The notes under the pieces: generated by a model | What the model was told of the DNA's origin: nothing | Seen by the model: the letters and a program-made list of their open reading frames with translations, nothing else | The model's database searches: none | Source: Nostoc sp. FACHB-152 | GTDB lineage: Bacteria > Cyanobacteriota > Cyanobacteriia > Cyanobacteriales > Nostocaceae | NCBI RefSeq assembly: GCF_014697475.1 | Contig: NZ_JACJRV010000039.1 | Span: 1-62,809, forward strand | Length of the DNA: 62,809 bases | Direction of reading: 5' to 3' | Position numbers and translations under genes: made by a program | Shown here: positions 55,390 to 62,809 of the stretch, in pieces | How the letters are laid out: each line of letters begins with the position of its first letter | Numbering within the stretch: the first letter of the stretch is position 1

Positions 55390-58158
55390 ATGAAGCAACG
55401 CACATATATGCTGATAGGGTTTTTCCTCAGTTTTCTTTTAAGTTTCGTTCCCTTTTCAGTGAATTTGCTCACAGCCACACCAACAGCAGCTGCGCCTGTA
55501 CCTGGTTTATCTTTTACCCAAGGCGTACAAAAAACAGTATTAGACAATGGCTTGACAGTATTAACTAAAGAAGTGCATACTGCTCCGGTTGTGAGTGTAC
55601 AAGTTTGGTATAAGGTTGGCTCACGCAACGAAGGTAAAGGAGAAAATGGGATTTCCCACCAGCTAGAACATTTGATGTTCAAGGGTACAACTGACCGTCC
55701 AGTACAGTTTGGACGTTTGTTTAGTGCCTTAGGTAGCCAGTTTAATGCTTTTACTAGTTACGATGAAACAGCTTACTTCGGCACAGTACAGCGAGACAAA
55801 CTACAAGCACTGCTGATCTTGGAAGCCGATCGCATGAAAAATGCGTTAATTGGGGCTGACCAACTCAAAAGTGAAAAACGAGTGGTGATATCCGAGTTGC
55901 AAGGGTATGAAAATTCACCGAGCTATCGTTTGAATCGGGCAGTAATGCGGGCAGCTTTTCCAAATCGAGCCTACGGCTTAATGGTGGGCGGCACAAAGGC
56001 AGATGTAGAAAATTTTACTCTCGAACAGGTGCAGAATTATTATCAAACTTACTATAGCCCTGACAATGCCACTTTAATAATTACAGGTGACTTTGACACA
56101 AAATCTGTACTTAAGTCCGTTAAAGAGACTTTTAGCAAGTTGAAAAATAGTCAAGGGTCAACGGTTAATGCTCAAGGGTCAACGGTTAATGCTCAAGGGT
56201 CAAAACCTTCAACTCCTATAGTCCTAAAGGAACCAGGAAGTGCTGCACTGTTGCAAGCTGTCTATCCTTTACCAAATATCCAGCATCCTGATGTGCCAGC
56301 AATTGATGTTATGGATGCAATTCTTACAGGTGGACGCAGTTCTAGACTTTATCAAGCTTTGGTTGAGTCTGGTCTGGCTAGTTCTGTAAGTGGTGCGGCG
56401 GCGGAGTTAATCGAACCAGGTTGGTATGAAATTGATGCGACAGCTGCGCCTGGTCAAAAGTTAGAGAAAATTAGTCAAGTTCTGCAAACATCTCTATCAC
56501 AATTACAACAAAAAGCTGTTAGCTCAGAAGAATTAAACCGAGCCAAAACATTACTCCAAGCTTCGTTTGTCTTAGATAATCAAGACATTACTAGCCAAGC
56601 TAGCCAATTGGGTTATAACCAAACGATCGCCGGAGATTATAGATATATTGAACGATATTTAAGTGCGATCGCCAAAGTTACCCCAGAGGATGTGCAAAGA
56701 GTCGCCAAAACTTACCTCGTTCCAGCAAAACAAACCATTGGCTTTTTTGAACCGACTCAACCAGACGGTAAACCAGGAACTTCTAATGCTGGTGCTGGCC
56801 GCACTATGGAAAACTTCAGTCCTGGTAAACCTGTAGACCCCGCAGAACTAGCCAAATACTTACCACCAGCCAACTCAGCTACAAAGTCTAATAAACAACC
56901 CCTACCACAGCAGTTCTCTTTGGCTAATGGTTTGCGAGTTTTATTGCTACCTGATCGCAGTGTACCGACAATTAACATTAGTGGTCAAGTCGATGCTGGC
57001 TCGGAATTTGATAGCAATCAAAAAGCGGGATTAGCCAGTCTAACTGCGGAAAACGTAATGAATGGTACGCAGACTAAAAATGCTTTGGTTCTAGCACAGA
57101 CCTTAGAAGACCGGGGAGCTAGTCTAGATTTTAATGTCAGCCGTGAAGGTGTGAATATTAGCGGTCAGGGATTATCAGCAAACTTGCCCATATTAATTCA
57201 AACTTTGGCAGATGTGCTACAAAATGCTAACTTTCCTGCTGACCAATTAGAACTGAGCCGCCAAAGAGCATTGATTAGTCTGCAAGCGCAATTAGATGAT
57301 CCTAATGCTTTAGCTAGACGAGTATTCCAACAAACCATCTATCCAACTAATCATCCTTTTCACAGTTTTTCCACAGTCGAGAGCTTAAAGAATATCACTC
57401 GTGATGATGTGTTGGGTTATTACAAAGAACACTACCGACCAGACACGACAACACTAGCTTTAGTAGGTGATTTTGACCCAACTAAGGTAAAAGAGTTGTT
57501 GAATCAAACTTTTGCTAAATGGCAAGCTGAGGGTAAACCGCCTGTGGTAAATTTGCCGAAAGTCTCACTACCAGAGACATCGACTCGTCTGAATAAAGTA
57601 ATTCCTGGTAAGGCTGAGGCGGTGACTTACATCGGCTACAACGGTATCGCTCGCAAAGACCGGCGTTATTATGCGGCGTTAGTATTGAATCAGATTTTAG
57701 GTGGTGATACCTTAGCCAGCCGTTTGGGTACAGAAGTACGCGATCGCCTGGGTTTGACCTATGGTATTTACAGTGGTTTTGCTGCTGGGGTCAATCCTGG
57801 CCCATTTTTAATTGAAATGCAGACTGCGCCTACAGATGCCCAAAAAGCAATTTTTAGCACTGTAGCTTTACTCAAACAGTTGCGCGAACAAGGCATCACT
57901 GAAGCAGAATTAAATACTGCCAAGCGTTCAATTACTAATAGTTATCCCGTAGATTTAGCTAATCCCAGCGAAGTTGCTAGCATCATTTTAAACAATTCTG
58001 TTTTTGGACTTTCATCTACAGAAATCCGAGAATTTCCTCGCCGTATTCAGGCTGTAACTATGGCTCAAGTACAACAAGTAATCAAAGATTTGATTCTGCC
58101 TGAAAATGCGGTAATTGTGACTGCTGGCCCTGGAGTTACAGTACCCACTGCTAATTGA
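55390..58158 (+). CDS. M16-family metallopeptidase, two-domain
   Basis: After a signal peptide (about 1-36; MLIGFFLSFLLSFVPFSV), the N-terminal M16 domain has the inverted zinc motif HQLEH in GISHQLEHLMFKGT and the distal Glu in RVVISELQGYENSP, so it is active. The second half is a homologous domain without HxxEH (AGLASLTAENVMNGT), the usual partner fold; LGTEVRDRLGLTYGIYSG and similar R/Y residues contribute substrate contacts. It probably degrades small peptides in the periplasm. A 21-base tandem repeat inserted in frame gives QGSTVNAQGSTVNAQGSKPS near residues 256-275, in the linker. ATG 55390 is preferred to the upstream TTG. Confidence 0.93.
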   Translation: MKQRTYMLIGFFLSFLLSFVPFSVNLLTATPTAAAPVPGLSFTQGVQKTVLDNGLTVLTKEVHTAPVVSVQVWYKVGSRNEGKGENGISHQLEHLMFKGTTDRPVQFGRLFSALGSQFNAFTSYDETAYFGTVQRDKLQALLILEADRMKNALIGADQLKSEKRVVISELQGYENSPSYRLNRAVMRAAFPNRAYGLMVGGTKADVENFTLEQVQNYYQTYYSPDNATLIITGDFDTKSVLKSVKETFSKLKNSQGSTVNAQGSTVNAQGSKPSTPIVLKEPGSAALLQAVYPLPNIQHPDVPAIDVMDAILTGGRSSRLYQALVESGLASSVSGAAAELIEPGWYEIDATAAPGQKLEKISQVLQTSLSQLQQKAVSSEELNRAKTLLQASFVLDNQDITSQASQLGYNQTIAGDYRYIERYLSAIAKVTPEDVQRVAKTYLVPAKQTIGFFEPTQPDGKPGTSNAGAGRTMENFSPGKPVDPAELAKYLPPANSATKSNKQPLPQQFSLANGLRVLLLPDRSVPTINISGQVDAGSEFDSNQKAGLASLTAENVMNGTQTKNALVLAQTLEDRGASLDFNVSREGVNISGQGLSANLPILIQTLADVLQNANFPADQLELSRQRALISLQAQLDDPNALARRVFQQTIYPTNHPFHSFSTVESLKNITRDDVLGYYKEHYRPDTTTLALVGDFDPTKVKELLNQTFAKWQAEGKPPVVNLPKVSLPETSTRLNKVIPGKAEAVTYIGYNGIARKDRRYYAALVLNQILGGDTLASRLGTEVRDRLGLTYGIYSGFAAGVNPGPFLIEMQTAPTDAQKAIFSTVALLKQLREQGITEAELNTAKRSITNSYPVDLANPSEVASIILNNSVFGLSSTEIREFPRRIQAVTMAQVQQVIKDLILPENAVIVTAGPGVTVPTAN
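56151..56202. repeat. 21-base tandem repeat inside the M16 gene
   Basis: TCAAGGGTCAACGGTTAATG with a C is repeated twice and followed by TCAAGGGTCA. It encodes two and a half QGSTVNA units and keeps the frame because 21 is divisible by 3. The GGTCAACGGTTAA sequence resembles the TTGACTG/GTTAACCG intergenic repeats near 47448. Confidence 0.9.
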
Positions 58159-58165
58159 TTGGTAT

Positions 58166-58194
58166 GTAGAGACGTAGCATTGCTACGTCTCTAC
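58166..58194. terminator. Hairpin between convergent M16 and MFS genes
   Basis: GTAGAGACGTAGC-ATT-GCTACGTCTCTAC is a perfect stem with 13-base arms, starting eight bases after the M16 stop codon. It overlaps the last four codons of the MFS gene: the stop codon TAG of that gene is part of the hairpin. It resembles a dispersed Nostoc hairpin repeat and is placed where a bidirectional terminator would act. Confidence 0.75.
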
Positions 58195-59361
58195 TGTATA
58201 GTTTTTGCGAGTATATATTGCCAAAATTAAAACTAAAAAAGTCAGAATACCTGCTAAATATAATGGGTAGGCATAAGTTTGGGGATAAGCTTGATTAATT
58301 AGCATCCCAGCAATTACAGGGCCAATAGCATTAGAAATGCTTAAATAAGAGGAGTTCAACCCCATTGCTGTACCTTGGTCTTGAGGTTTAGCGTTGAGAG
58401 AAATTAATGTATTAATCATGGGTTGAACTAAGGAATTAAATAGAGAATATAAAATACTAATGACAACAAAATAAGTAATACTTTGCCAAATTGGCATGAG
58501 CATAAATGATAGGCTCCGAATAGATAAAGCTAGAAATAAAATCTTAACAACATTAAATTTGCGGCTTAACAGTGACACTCCCCAAGTTTGCATGATAGTA
58601 CCTAGCACACCAAACAAGATAAACATTAGTGTCAAAGATTGGCTATTTTGTCCTAAAACCTTAATAAAGTAAGGTTGAAATGCATAAGTAAAAATGGTGA
58701 AAGTTGTACCAATAAAAAAATTAATAATTAACAGCACACCAATTTTGGGCATAGCTAAACCACGAATTAAATTACCTAATCCGAGGTCAAAGATATTGTG
58801 TGCTTTTTCTGCTTTATTGTGGAGAGATTCTGGCAAGCAGAAAATAGTAATTAGTAAAGCTAAAAATGCGATCGCAGCAGAAACTAAAAAAGCTGCTCCT
58901 AAAGAAAATTGCTGCGCCAGCAAGCTGGTGACAGGCCCCAACACAAAACCTAAACCAAAGGCTGCACCATAAATTCCAAAAGCTTTAGCACGATTTTCTG
59001 GTGTAGTAACATCAGAAATAATTGCCTGCGCCACTGAAGCATTACCGCCAGTAATGCCATCGAAAAATCTGGCGAAGAACAGCCAAGCGGCTGTAGTTGC
59101 AGTACCAGCGATCGCATTGGCAATCACTGTCCCAGCTAAACTAATCATCAATAAAGGTTTACGTCCAAAACGGTCAGATAGTTTACCAATGACAGGCGTG
59201 GCAAAAAACTGAGCTATTGAGTAGGTCGAAAATAACAAACTCGTTTGGAAATCACTGAGTCCAAATTGTTTGCCATAAAGATAGATAATAGGTATTAAAA
59301 CTGTAAAACTGAGGGAATTAATAAAGGCAACTAAAGCAGTAATCCAGAAATTTCGGTTCAT
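58183..59361 (-). CDS. Major facilitator superfamily transporter (TetA-like)
   Basis: Twelve hydrophobic helices; the loop after helix 2 carries GKLSDRFGRKPLLMISL, the MFS motif A (G-x3-D-x-G-R-K), and helix 5 GAAFGLGFVLGPVTS matches the antiporter motif C (GxxxGPxxG). This is the TetA/drug:H+ antiporter-type pattern; the substrate is unknown. I use the ATG at 59361 (MNRNFWITALVAF); nine residues could be added from 59388. The C-terminal Thr-Val-Glu-Thr and stop are within the hairpin repeat. Confidence 0.92.
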   Translation of the reverse strand: MNRNFWITALVAFINSLSFTVLIPIIYLYGKQFGLSDFQTSLLFSTYSIAQFFATPVIGKLSDRFGRKPLLMISLAGTVIANAIAGTATTAAWLFFARFFDGITGGNASVAQAIISDVTTPENRAKAFGIYGAAFGLGFVLGPVTSLLAQQFSLGAAFLVSAAIAFLALLITIFCLPESLHNKAEKAHNIFDLGLGNLIRGLAMPKIGVLLIINFFIGTTFTIFTYAFQPYFIKVLGQNSQSLTLMFILFGVLGTIMQTWGVSLLSRKFNVVKILFLALSIRSLSFMLMPIWQSITYFVVISILYSLFNSLVQPMINTLISLNAKPQDQGTAMGLNSSYLSISNAIGPVIAGMLINQAYPQTYAYPLYLAGILTFLVLILAIYTRKNYTVET

Positions 59362-59425
59362 CAGCAGTATACGAGCTACTAATATCACTTAGCCACTGCA
59401 CTGTATCAGAAAATAGCAACCTTTA

Positions 59426-59519
59426 TATAGCCATCCTATTTGGTTCACAAACTAGTATTGGGGATAGGCAATAGGCAATAGGCAATAGATTTGTTGGAAT
59501 ATCATTTAGTGTTGCTATA
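59426..59519 (-). repeat. MITE-like element family 2, copy D (94 bp)
   Basis: On the minus strand it reads TATAGCAACACTAAATGATA, TTCCAACAAATCTATTGCCT, a heptamer-repeat centre (TTGCCTA three times) and then ACTAGTTTGTGAACCAAATA with GGATGGCTATA. It matches copies at 13755 and 51284, showing how heptamer repeats sit inside this element. Confidence 0.78.
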
Positions 59520-59562
59520 CCTTAGTCATAATTAACGTTTCGCCGTTCTTTTGGTCAATCCA

Positions 59563-60477
59563 ATGAAACTGCTATTCAAAACACTTGTTCGGAAGCAACG
59601 ACAGCGTTCACAACCTATTATTCACTTGAAATTTCACAATGGGAATTTCGAGATTATGGGCTTAGGTGTATGGCATTCTTACTGGCGTGATCCTTATCAT
59701 TTACTGCTAACAGTGCCTTGGACTGGCTTTGTATTACTGATTTGTATCTTTTATATAGCTATTAATGCTTTGTTTGCCCTAGCGTACTTGTTAGGAGGAG
59801 ATTGTATTGCCAATGCTCGCCCAGGCTCTTTTGTAGATGTTTTTTTCTTCAGTGTCCAAACTCTGGCATCTATTGGCTATGGGGCAATGTATCCCAAAAC
59901 AAATTACGCCAATTTCATCGTCACCATTGAAGCAATAATTGGTGTGATGGGAATTGCTGTGATGACAGGATTAGCGTTTGCTCGGTTTTCTCGTCCAACT
60001 GCGCGTGTGCTGTTTAGTCGAGTCGCTGTGATTGTACCGTATGAGGGCGCGCCTACTTTGATGTTTCGCACCGCTAACCAACGGCGTAATTTAATTTTAG
60101 AAGCGCAGATGCGGGTTTACTTAATGCGCGATGAAATTACAGCAGAAGGACAATTTATGCGTCGTATTTCTGATCTCAAATTGGTAAGGCAGCAAACACC
60201 CGGTTTTGCTTTAAGTTGGTCAGTTATGCACATCATCGATGAGTCTAGTCCTTTATATGGAATGACACCAGAATCTTTAAATCAGACTAATAGTTTATTG
60301 ATGATTTCTTTGACAGGGATCGACGAAACTGTTTCCCAAGTTGTTCATGCCCGCCATAGTTATAGTGCTAATGACATTTTGTGGAATAATCGATTTGTCG
60401 ATATCTTGCATCACGCAGGTAACGGACATCGTTACATCGACTACAAGCATTTTCATGATGTGGTGCCTTTGGAGTAG
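59563..60477 (+). CDS. Inward-rectifier type potassium channel (KirBac)
   Basis: Two membrane helices (FVLLICIFYIAINALFALAY and a second after the pore) enclose the selectivity filter TLASIGYGAMYP, with GYG at about residues 107-109 in the order TxxxxGYG. The cytoplasmic C-terminal beta-sandwich follows (RLFSRVAVIVPYEGAPTLMF region, then SWSVMHIIDESSPL). Bacterial KirBac channels carry K+ across the inner membrane. The 304-residue length fits. ATG 59563 is chosen over the TTG at 59551. Low-complexity GGAGCAGGGG sequence follows the stop. Confidence 0.95.
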   Translation: MKLLFKTLVRKQRQRSQPIIHLKFHNGNFEIMGLGVWHSYWRDPYHLLLTVPWTGFVLLICIFYIAINALFALAYLLGGDCIANARPGSFVDVFFFSVQTLASIGYGAMYPKTNYANFIVTIEAIIGVMGIAVMTGLAFARFSRPTARVLFSRVAVIVPYEGAPTLMFRTANQRRNLILEAQMRVYLMRDEITAEGQFMRRISDLKLVRQQTPGFALSWSVMHIIDESSPLYGMTPESLNQTNSLLMISLTGIDETVSQVVHARHSYSANDILWNNRFVDILHHAGNGHRYIDYKHFHDVVPLE

Positions 60478-60547
60478 GGGAAGCAGGTGAGCAGAGGAGC
60501 AGGGGGGCGAGGGAGAAAACTATTGACTATGGACTATTGACCAATAA

Positions 60548-62476
60548 CTAAATTTGCAACATCCCTTCAGGATTGACTGAGAAAAGCGATCGCCTCTGCA
60601 AACCTTCGCGGTATAAAATTTCGTTGGCGGCTAATAAGCCACTACTCACAGCCCTTTCCATTAAGCCGCAAGGAAATGGCATTTTCACCCAATCTCCGGC
60701 AAATATTAAGTTAGAAATAGCGGTGATAGTTTCGGGACGTTCCGCATAACTATTAGGTGGATAGCCGGAAAAGTTATGTTGATTCACTAACTCTCGATGC
60801 AGCACTTTTGCTTGTTGCAATTCGGGGACAATTTCATAGAGTTCTTTTTCAAAGGTTGTCAGTAAAGCTTCTTGAGTAGGAAATTCTTTTTCTTTATAAC
60901 AATAAGCGTGTAACTCAACCACACTCCCACCAGTTTTTTCCGCCCAATCAATAAATTGTTGTTGAATGCGATGATAAAGGGTGATGCTATCAGTTAATTG
61001 GTAGCCAGATAAAGAAGTAAAATTACTTTGTGACCATTCAAAATCGCGGTCAAACCAGAAGCGACACACCGCAAAGGGATCAGCAATACTCAACTTTTCT
61101 ACTTGCGATCGCACTGTGGTATTGACATCACCATTTACTCTTTGAAATAACTGTTGCACACCAGGAACATCAGTGGCAAACACATAATAATCGGCTTCAA
61201 TTGTGGCTGGCGTTCCTGATGTAGAATTAGCTGCTAGTAGTTGCACCTCATCATCTTGGCGTTGCACTACTTTAAACTTAGTTAAATCTCGTTGTGCAGG
61301 CCCTTTTAAAACTTTGCCATCAGCCGCAAAAACTGCTCCATGACAAGGACAATGGAATTTCCCATCAGCTGCTTTCTGCACAGTACAACCTTGGTGAGTG
61401 CAAGTCAGAGAAACCGCTTCTTGACTACCTGATGGTAAAGCAAAAACTTCATCAGCCGCACCGAAATATTCTATCTTGTCATCGGCGATCGCGCTGTTGC
61501 GTTTCACCGTAAAAGCTACGTTATTTTGATTGCTGCCAACGTAATATTTCACACCATTAATCTGTCCATACTGTGCCAAAATTTCACTCACATTGGCATC
61601 AGTAATAACTTTACCGCCCTGCTTTTGAATTGACTTAGCAATAGGTTGAACTAAGCTAGTTCCCATATCATCCTTAGTTCCATTAAAAGCTAGTCCTTCT
61701 GGGTTGCCAAAAAAATAAAAGTGGAAGAACTGCATCAGTTCTCCGACACTCATGACATCAGGTGCATTTAAACTAGACTTGGCAAAGGGGAGAAAATATA
61801 AGTCGTATAAACCTTGCGGAAATTCCGTTTCTACCCAATCAGCAACCGATATATTATCAAATCGCTGGTAGTTCTTTTCGCGTTGAAAACCGGTGATGGC
61901 TTGGAATACTTGGAGATGTTTGATTTTGGTCAAATTGATCCCCCACTTGAAACGGTTGGGAGATGCGATCGCTAAATCTATAATATTCCAAGGAAAAGCC
62001 GAGCGACTGGGGCGAAATATCTCTGGTTTGTATTTATCACCGTGATAGACCACAGAATAAAAGTTAAGCGATTGGAAGTTATCATTTATCCCCAATTCTG
62101 CCACTAAACTATTCAAATTATAGTATTGGGGAAAAAAGCCATGAAAACCATGTTCCATCATGAAAGTTTCCCCAGCCGCTTCTATTTGCCAACTAGCGAT
62201 TTTACCCCCCAGTTGCGGAGACTTTTCTAACAGCGTAACGACAAACCCCCGTTGACTTAACTCATAAGCACAAGCTAAACCTGCTAAACCACCCCCAATT
62301 ACCACAACAGTTTTTTCCTGATTCAGTATGCGGGGCAGAGCAAGAGTATCATTTTGAAATAACGTTGGTTTGGGCTTAGTAAACCGAGAGTATCCTGTTA
62401 CTCCTGCAATTGCACCAACACTAAACAATTTGAGCAGTGTACGACGGGATATAGTAGATGATTCCAGCTTAGACAT
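60548..62476 (-). CDS. Tat-exported FAD oxidoreductase with embedded Rieske domain (CrtU/CruE-like)
   Basis: An N-terminal twin-arginine leader (SRRTLLKLFSVGAIAGVTGY) is followed by the FAD-binding Rossmann segment VVVIGGGLAGLACAYELSQR and the substrate region MEHGFHGFFPQYYNLNSLVA, a pattern I associate with carotenoid desaturase/methyltransferases of the CrtU/CruE group. A Rieske [2Fe-2S] domain is inserted at about residues 345-400: CTHQGC and, 18 residues on, CPCHGAVF carry the Cys2His2 ligands. The FAD fold then resumes to the end (GDWVKMPFPCGLMERAVSSG). The likely reaction is oxidation or desaturation of a carotenoid-like or terpenoid lipid, possibly on the outer side of the membrane. 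Exact substrate is unknown. Confidence 0.82.
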   Translation of the reverse strand: MSKLESSTISRRTLLKLFSVGAIAGVTGYSRFTKPKPTLFQNDTLALPRILNQEKTVVVIGGGLAGLACAYELSQRGFVVTLLEKSPQLGGKIASWQIEAAGETFMMEHGFHGFFPQYYNLNSLVAELGINDNFQSLNFYSVVYHGDKYKPEIFRPSRSAFPWNIIDLAIASPNRFKWGINLTKIKHLQVFQAITGFQREKNYQRFDNISVADWVETEFPQGLYDLYFLPFAKSSLNAPDVMSVGELMQFFHFYFFGNPEGLAFNGTKDDMGTSLVQPIAKSIQKQGGKVITDANVSEILAQYGQINGVKYYVGSNQNNVAFTVKRNSAIADDKIEYFGAADEVFALPSGSQEAVSLTCTHQGCTVQKAADGKFHCPCHGAVFAADGKVLKGPAQRDLTKFKVVQRQDDEVQLLAANSTSGTPATIEADYYVFATDVPGVQQLFQRVNGDVNTTVRSQVEKLSIADPFAVCRFWFDRDFEWSQSNFTSLSGYQLTDSITLYHRIQQQFIDWAEKTGGSVVELHAYCYKEKEFPTQEALLTTFEKELYEIVPELQQAKVLHRELVNQHNFSGYPPNSYAERPETITAISNLIFAGDWVKMPFPCGLMERAVSSGLLAANEILYREGLQRRSLFSVNPEGMLQI

Positions 62477-62712
62477 TGTGCTTCTTGGTTACAAAATTAA
62501 CTCTTCACGATGCAATCCAGGTGTGAAATTCTAACTGTGTGTTAGTCGATTGTTAGAAGTATTTTTTTCAACACCACGCTGGCATCAACCCGATTTATTT
62601 TGCCAGAACCAGAAAAATTGTCAATGCCTAAAGCTAGCTATATTTTTTAACTTGAAACAAATTTGCAAAAATCAAGATATAGCAGGGGACAGGTAATAGG
62701 TGACAGGTTATA

Positions 62713-62809
62713 GAACCCATTTGACATCTTAGGAAGAACCTGCAAGCCTCTTAATCATGAGCCTGATGAAGCAGAGGTTGAGTTTGGCAGTGGCACTAGC
62801 TAGAGTTCG
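62713..62809 (-). mobile_element. 3' end of an IS5-family insertion sequence (right copy, partial)
   Basis: The reverse complement of 62709-62809 equals 1-101 exactly, with the transposase stop codon at 62729-62731 and the coding sequence running out of the window on the minus strand. It follows a low-complexity CAGGTAATAGGTGACAGG stretch. As on the left, the IS end is followed by TATA. Confidence 0.75.

Noticed and set aside
1-62809. Composite transposon or integrative element spanning the whole window
   Set aside because: The interior is mainly core metabolism (hisD, bioF, glgP, pxcA) with host-like composition; the inverted IS ends are better explained as two independent insertions or contig ends.

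Overview
The window looks like chromosomal DNA of a filamentous, nitrogen-fixing cyanobacterium of the Nostoc/Anabaena/Calothrix type. The evidence is: many HIP1 octamers (GCGATCGC); heptamer repeats of the TTGCCTA type between genes; cyanobacterial families such as PxcA/CemA, CYP110-type P450, Nostoc-type sesquiterpene synthase and KirBac channel; a homocitrate synthase (nifV); and very large multi-domain Ser/Thr and histidine kinases. Most genes have roughly 40% GC. No rRNA, tRNA, CRISPR array, plasmid origin or complete insertion sequence was found.

Layout. 1-101 and 62709-62809 are the same 101 bases in inverted orientation: the 3' end of an IS5-family transposase gene. The window is therefore bounded by two IS copies facing inwards (possibly contig ends), and the left copy cuts off the start of a GNAT gene. 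0.5-8.5 kb: pentapeptide protein, PAP2 phosphatase, hisD, a membrane pentapeptide/HhH protein divergent from a Ser/Thr kinase, msrA. 8.7-13.7 kb: a helicase-like ATPase, pxcA and a MltA transglycosylase. 14.3-22.8 kb: a terpene synthase-P450 pair convergent with a 1893-residue Ser/Thr kinase-ATPase-histidine kinase. 23.3-29.6 kb: a PIN-domain gene, an XRE regulator, a polysaccharide deacetylase, small secreted and membrane proteins, a PsiE-like protein and an orphan nifV. 29.8-35.1 kb: a transposase remnant, a broken XRE gene and a GC-richer 1604-residue hybrid kinase that looks acquired. 35.4-40.9 kb: FAD monooxygenase, methyltransferase, MAPEG protein, RodZ-like protein, bioF. 41.5-46.6 kb: a second hybrid kinase with a membrane-anchored sensor. 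47-62.5 kb: glycogen phosphorylase, DUF429 protein, RTX-type protein, TPR lipoprotein-like protein, M16 peptidase pair, MFS transporter, KirBac channel and a Rieske-containing CrtU-like oxidoreductase.

How it fits together. The terpene synthase and P450 form a minimal sesquiterpenoid pathway; the other genes are mostly housekeeping (histidine, biotin, glycogen, peptidoglycan), transport and signalling. The main unusual theme is repeat activity. At least three short element families with terminal inverted repeats are dispersed here, two carrying heptamer repeats inside, and repeat-derived sequence has entered coding regions: twice in frame in the helicase-like gene, a 21-base tandem repeat in the M16 peptidase, and hairpin or repeat sequence supplying the stop or tail of the MFS and DUF429 genes. 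I did not find a clear new multi-gene system; the best candidates for further study are the repeat invasion of coding sequences, the acquired kinase locus, the PIN/XRE locus and the Tat-Rieske-CrtU fusion.
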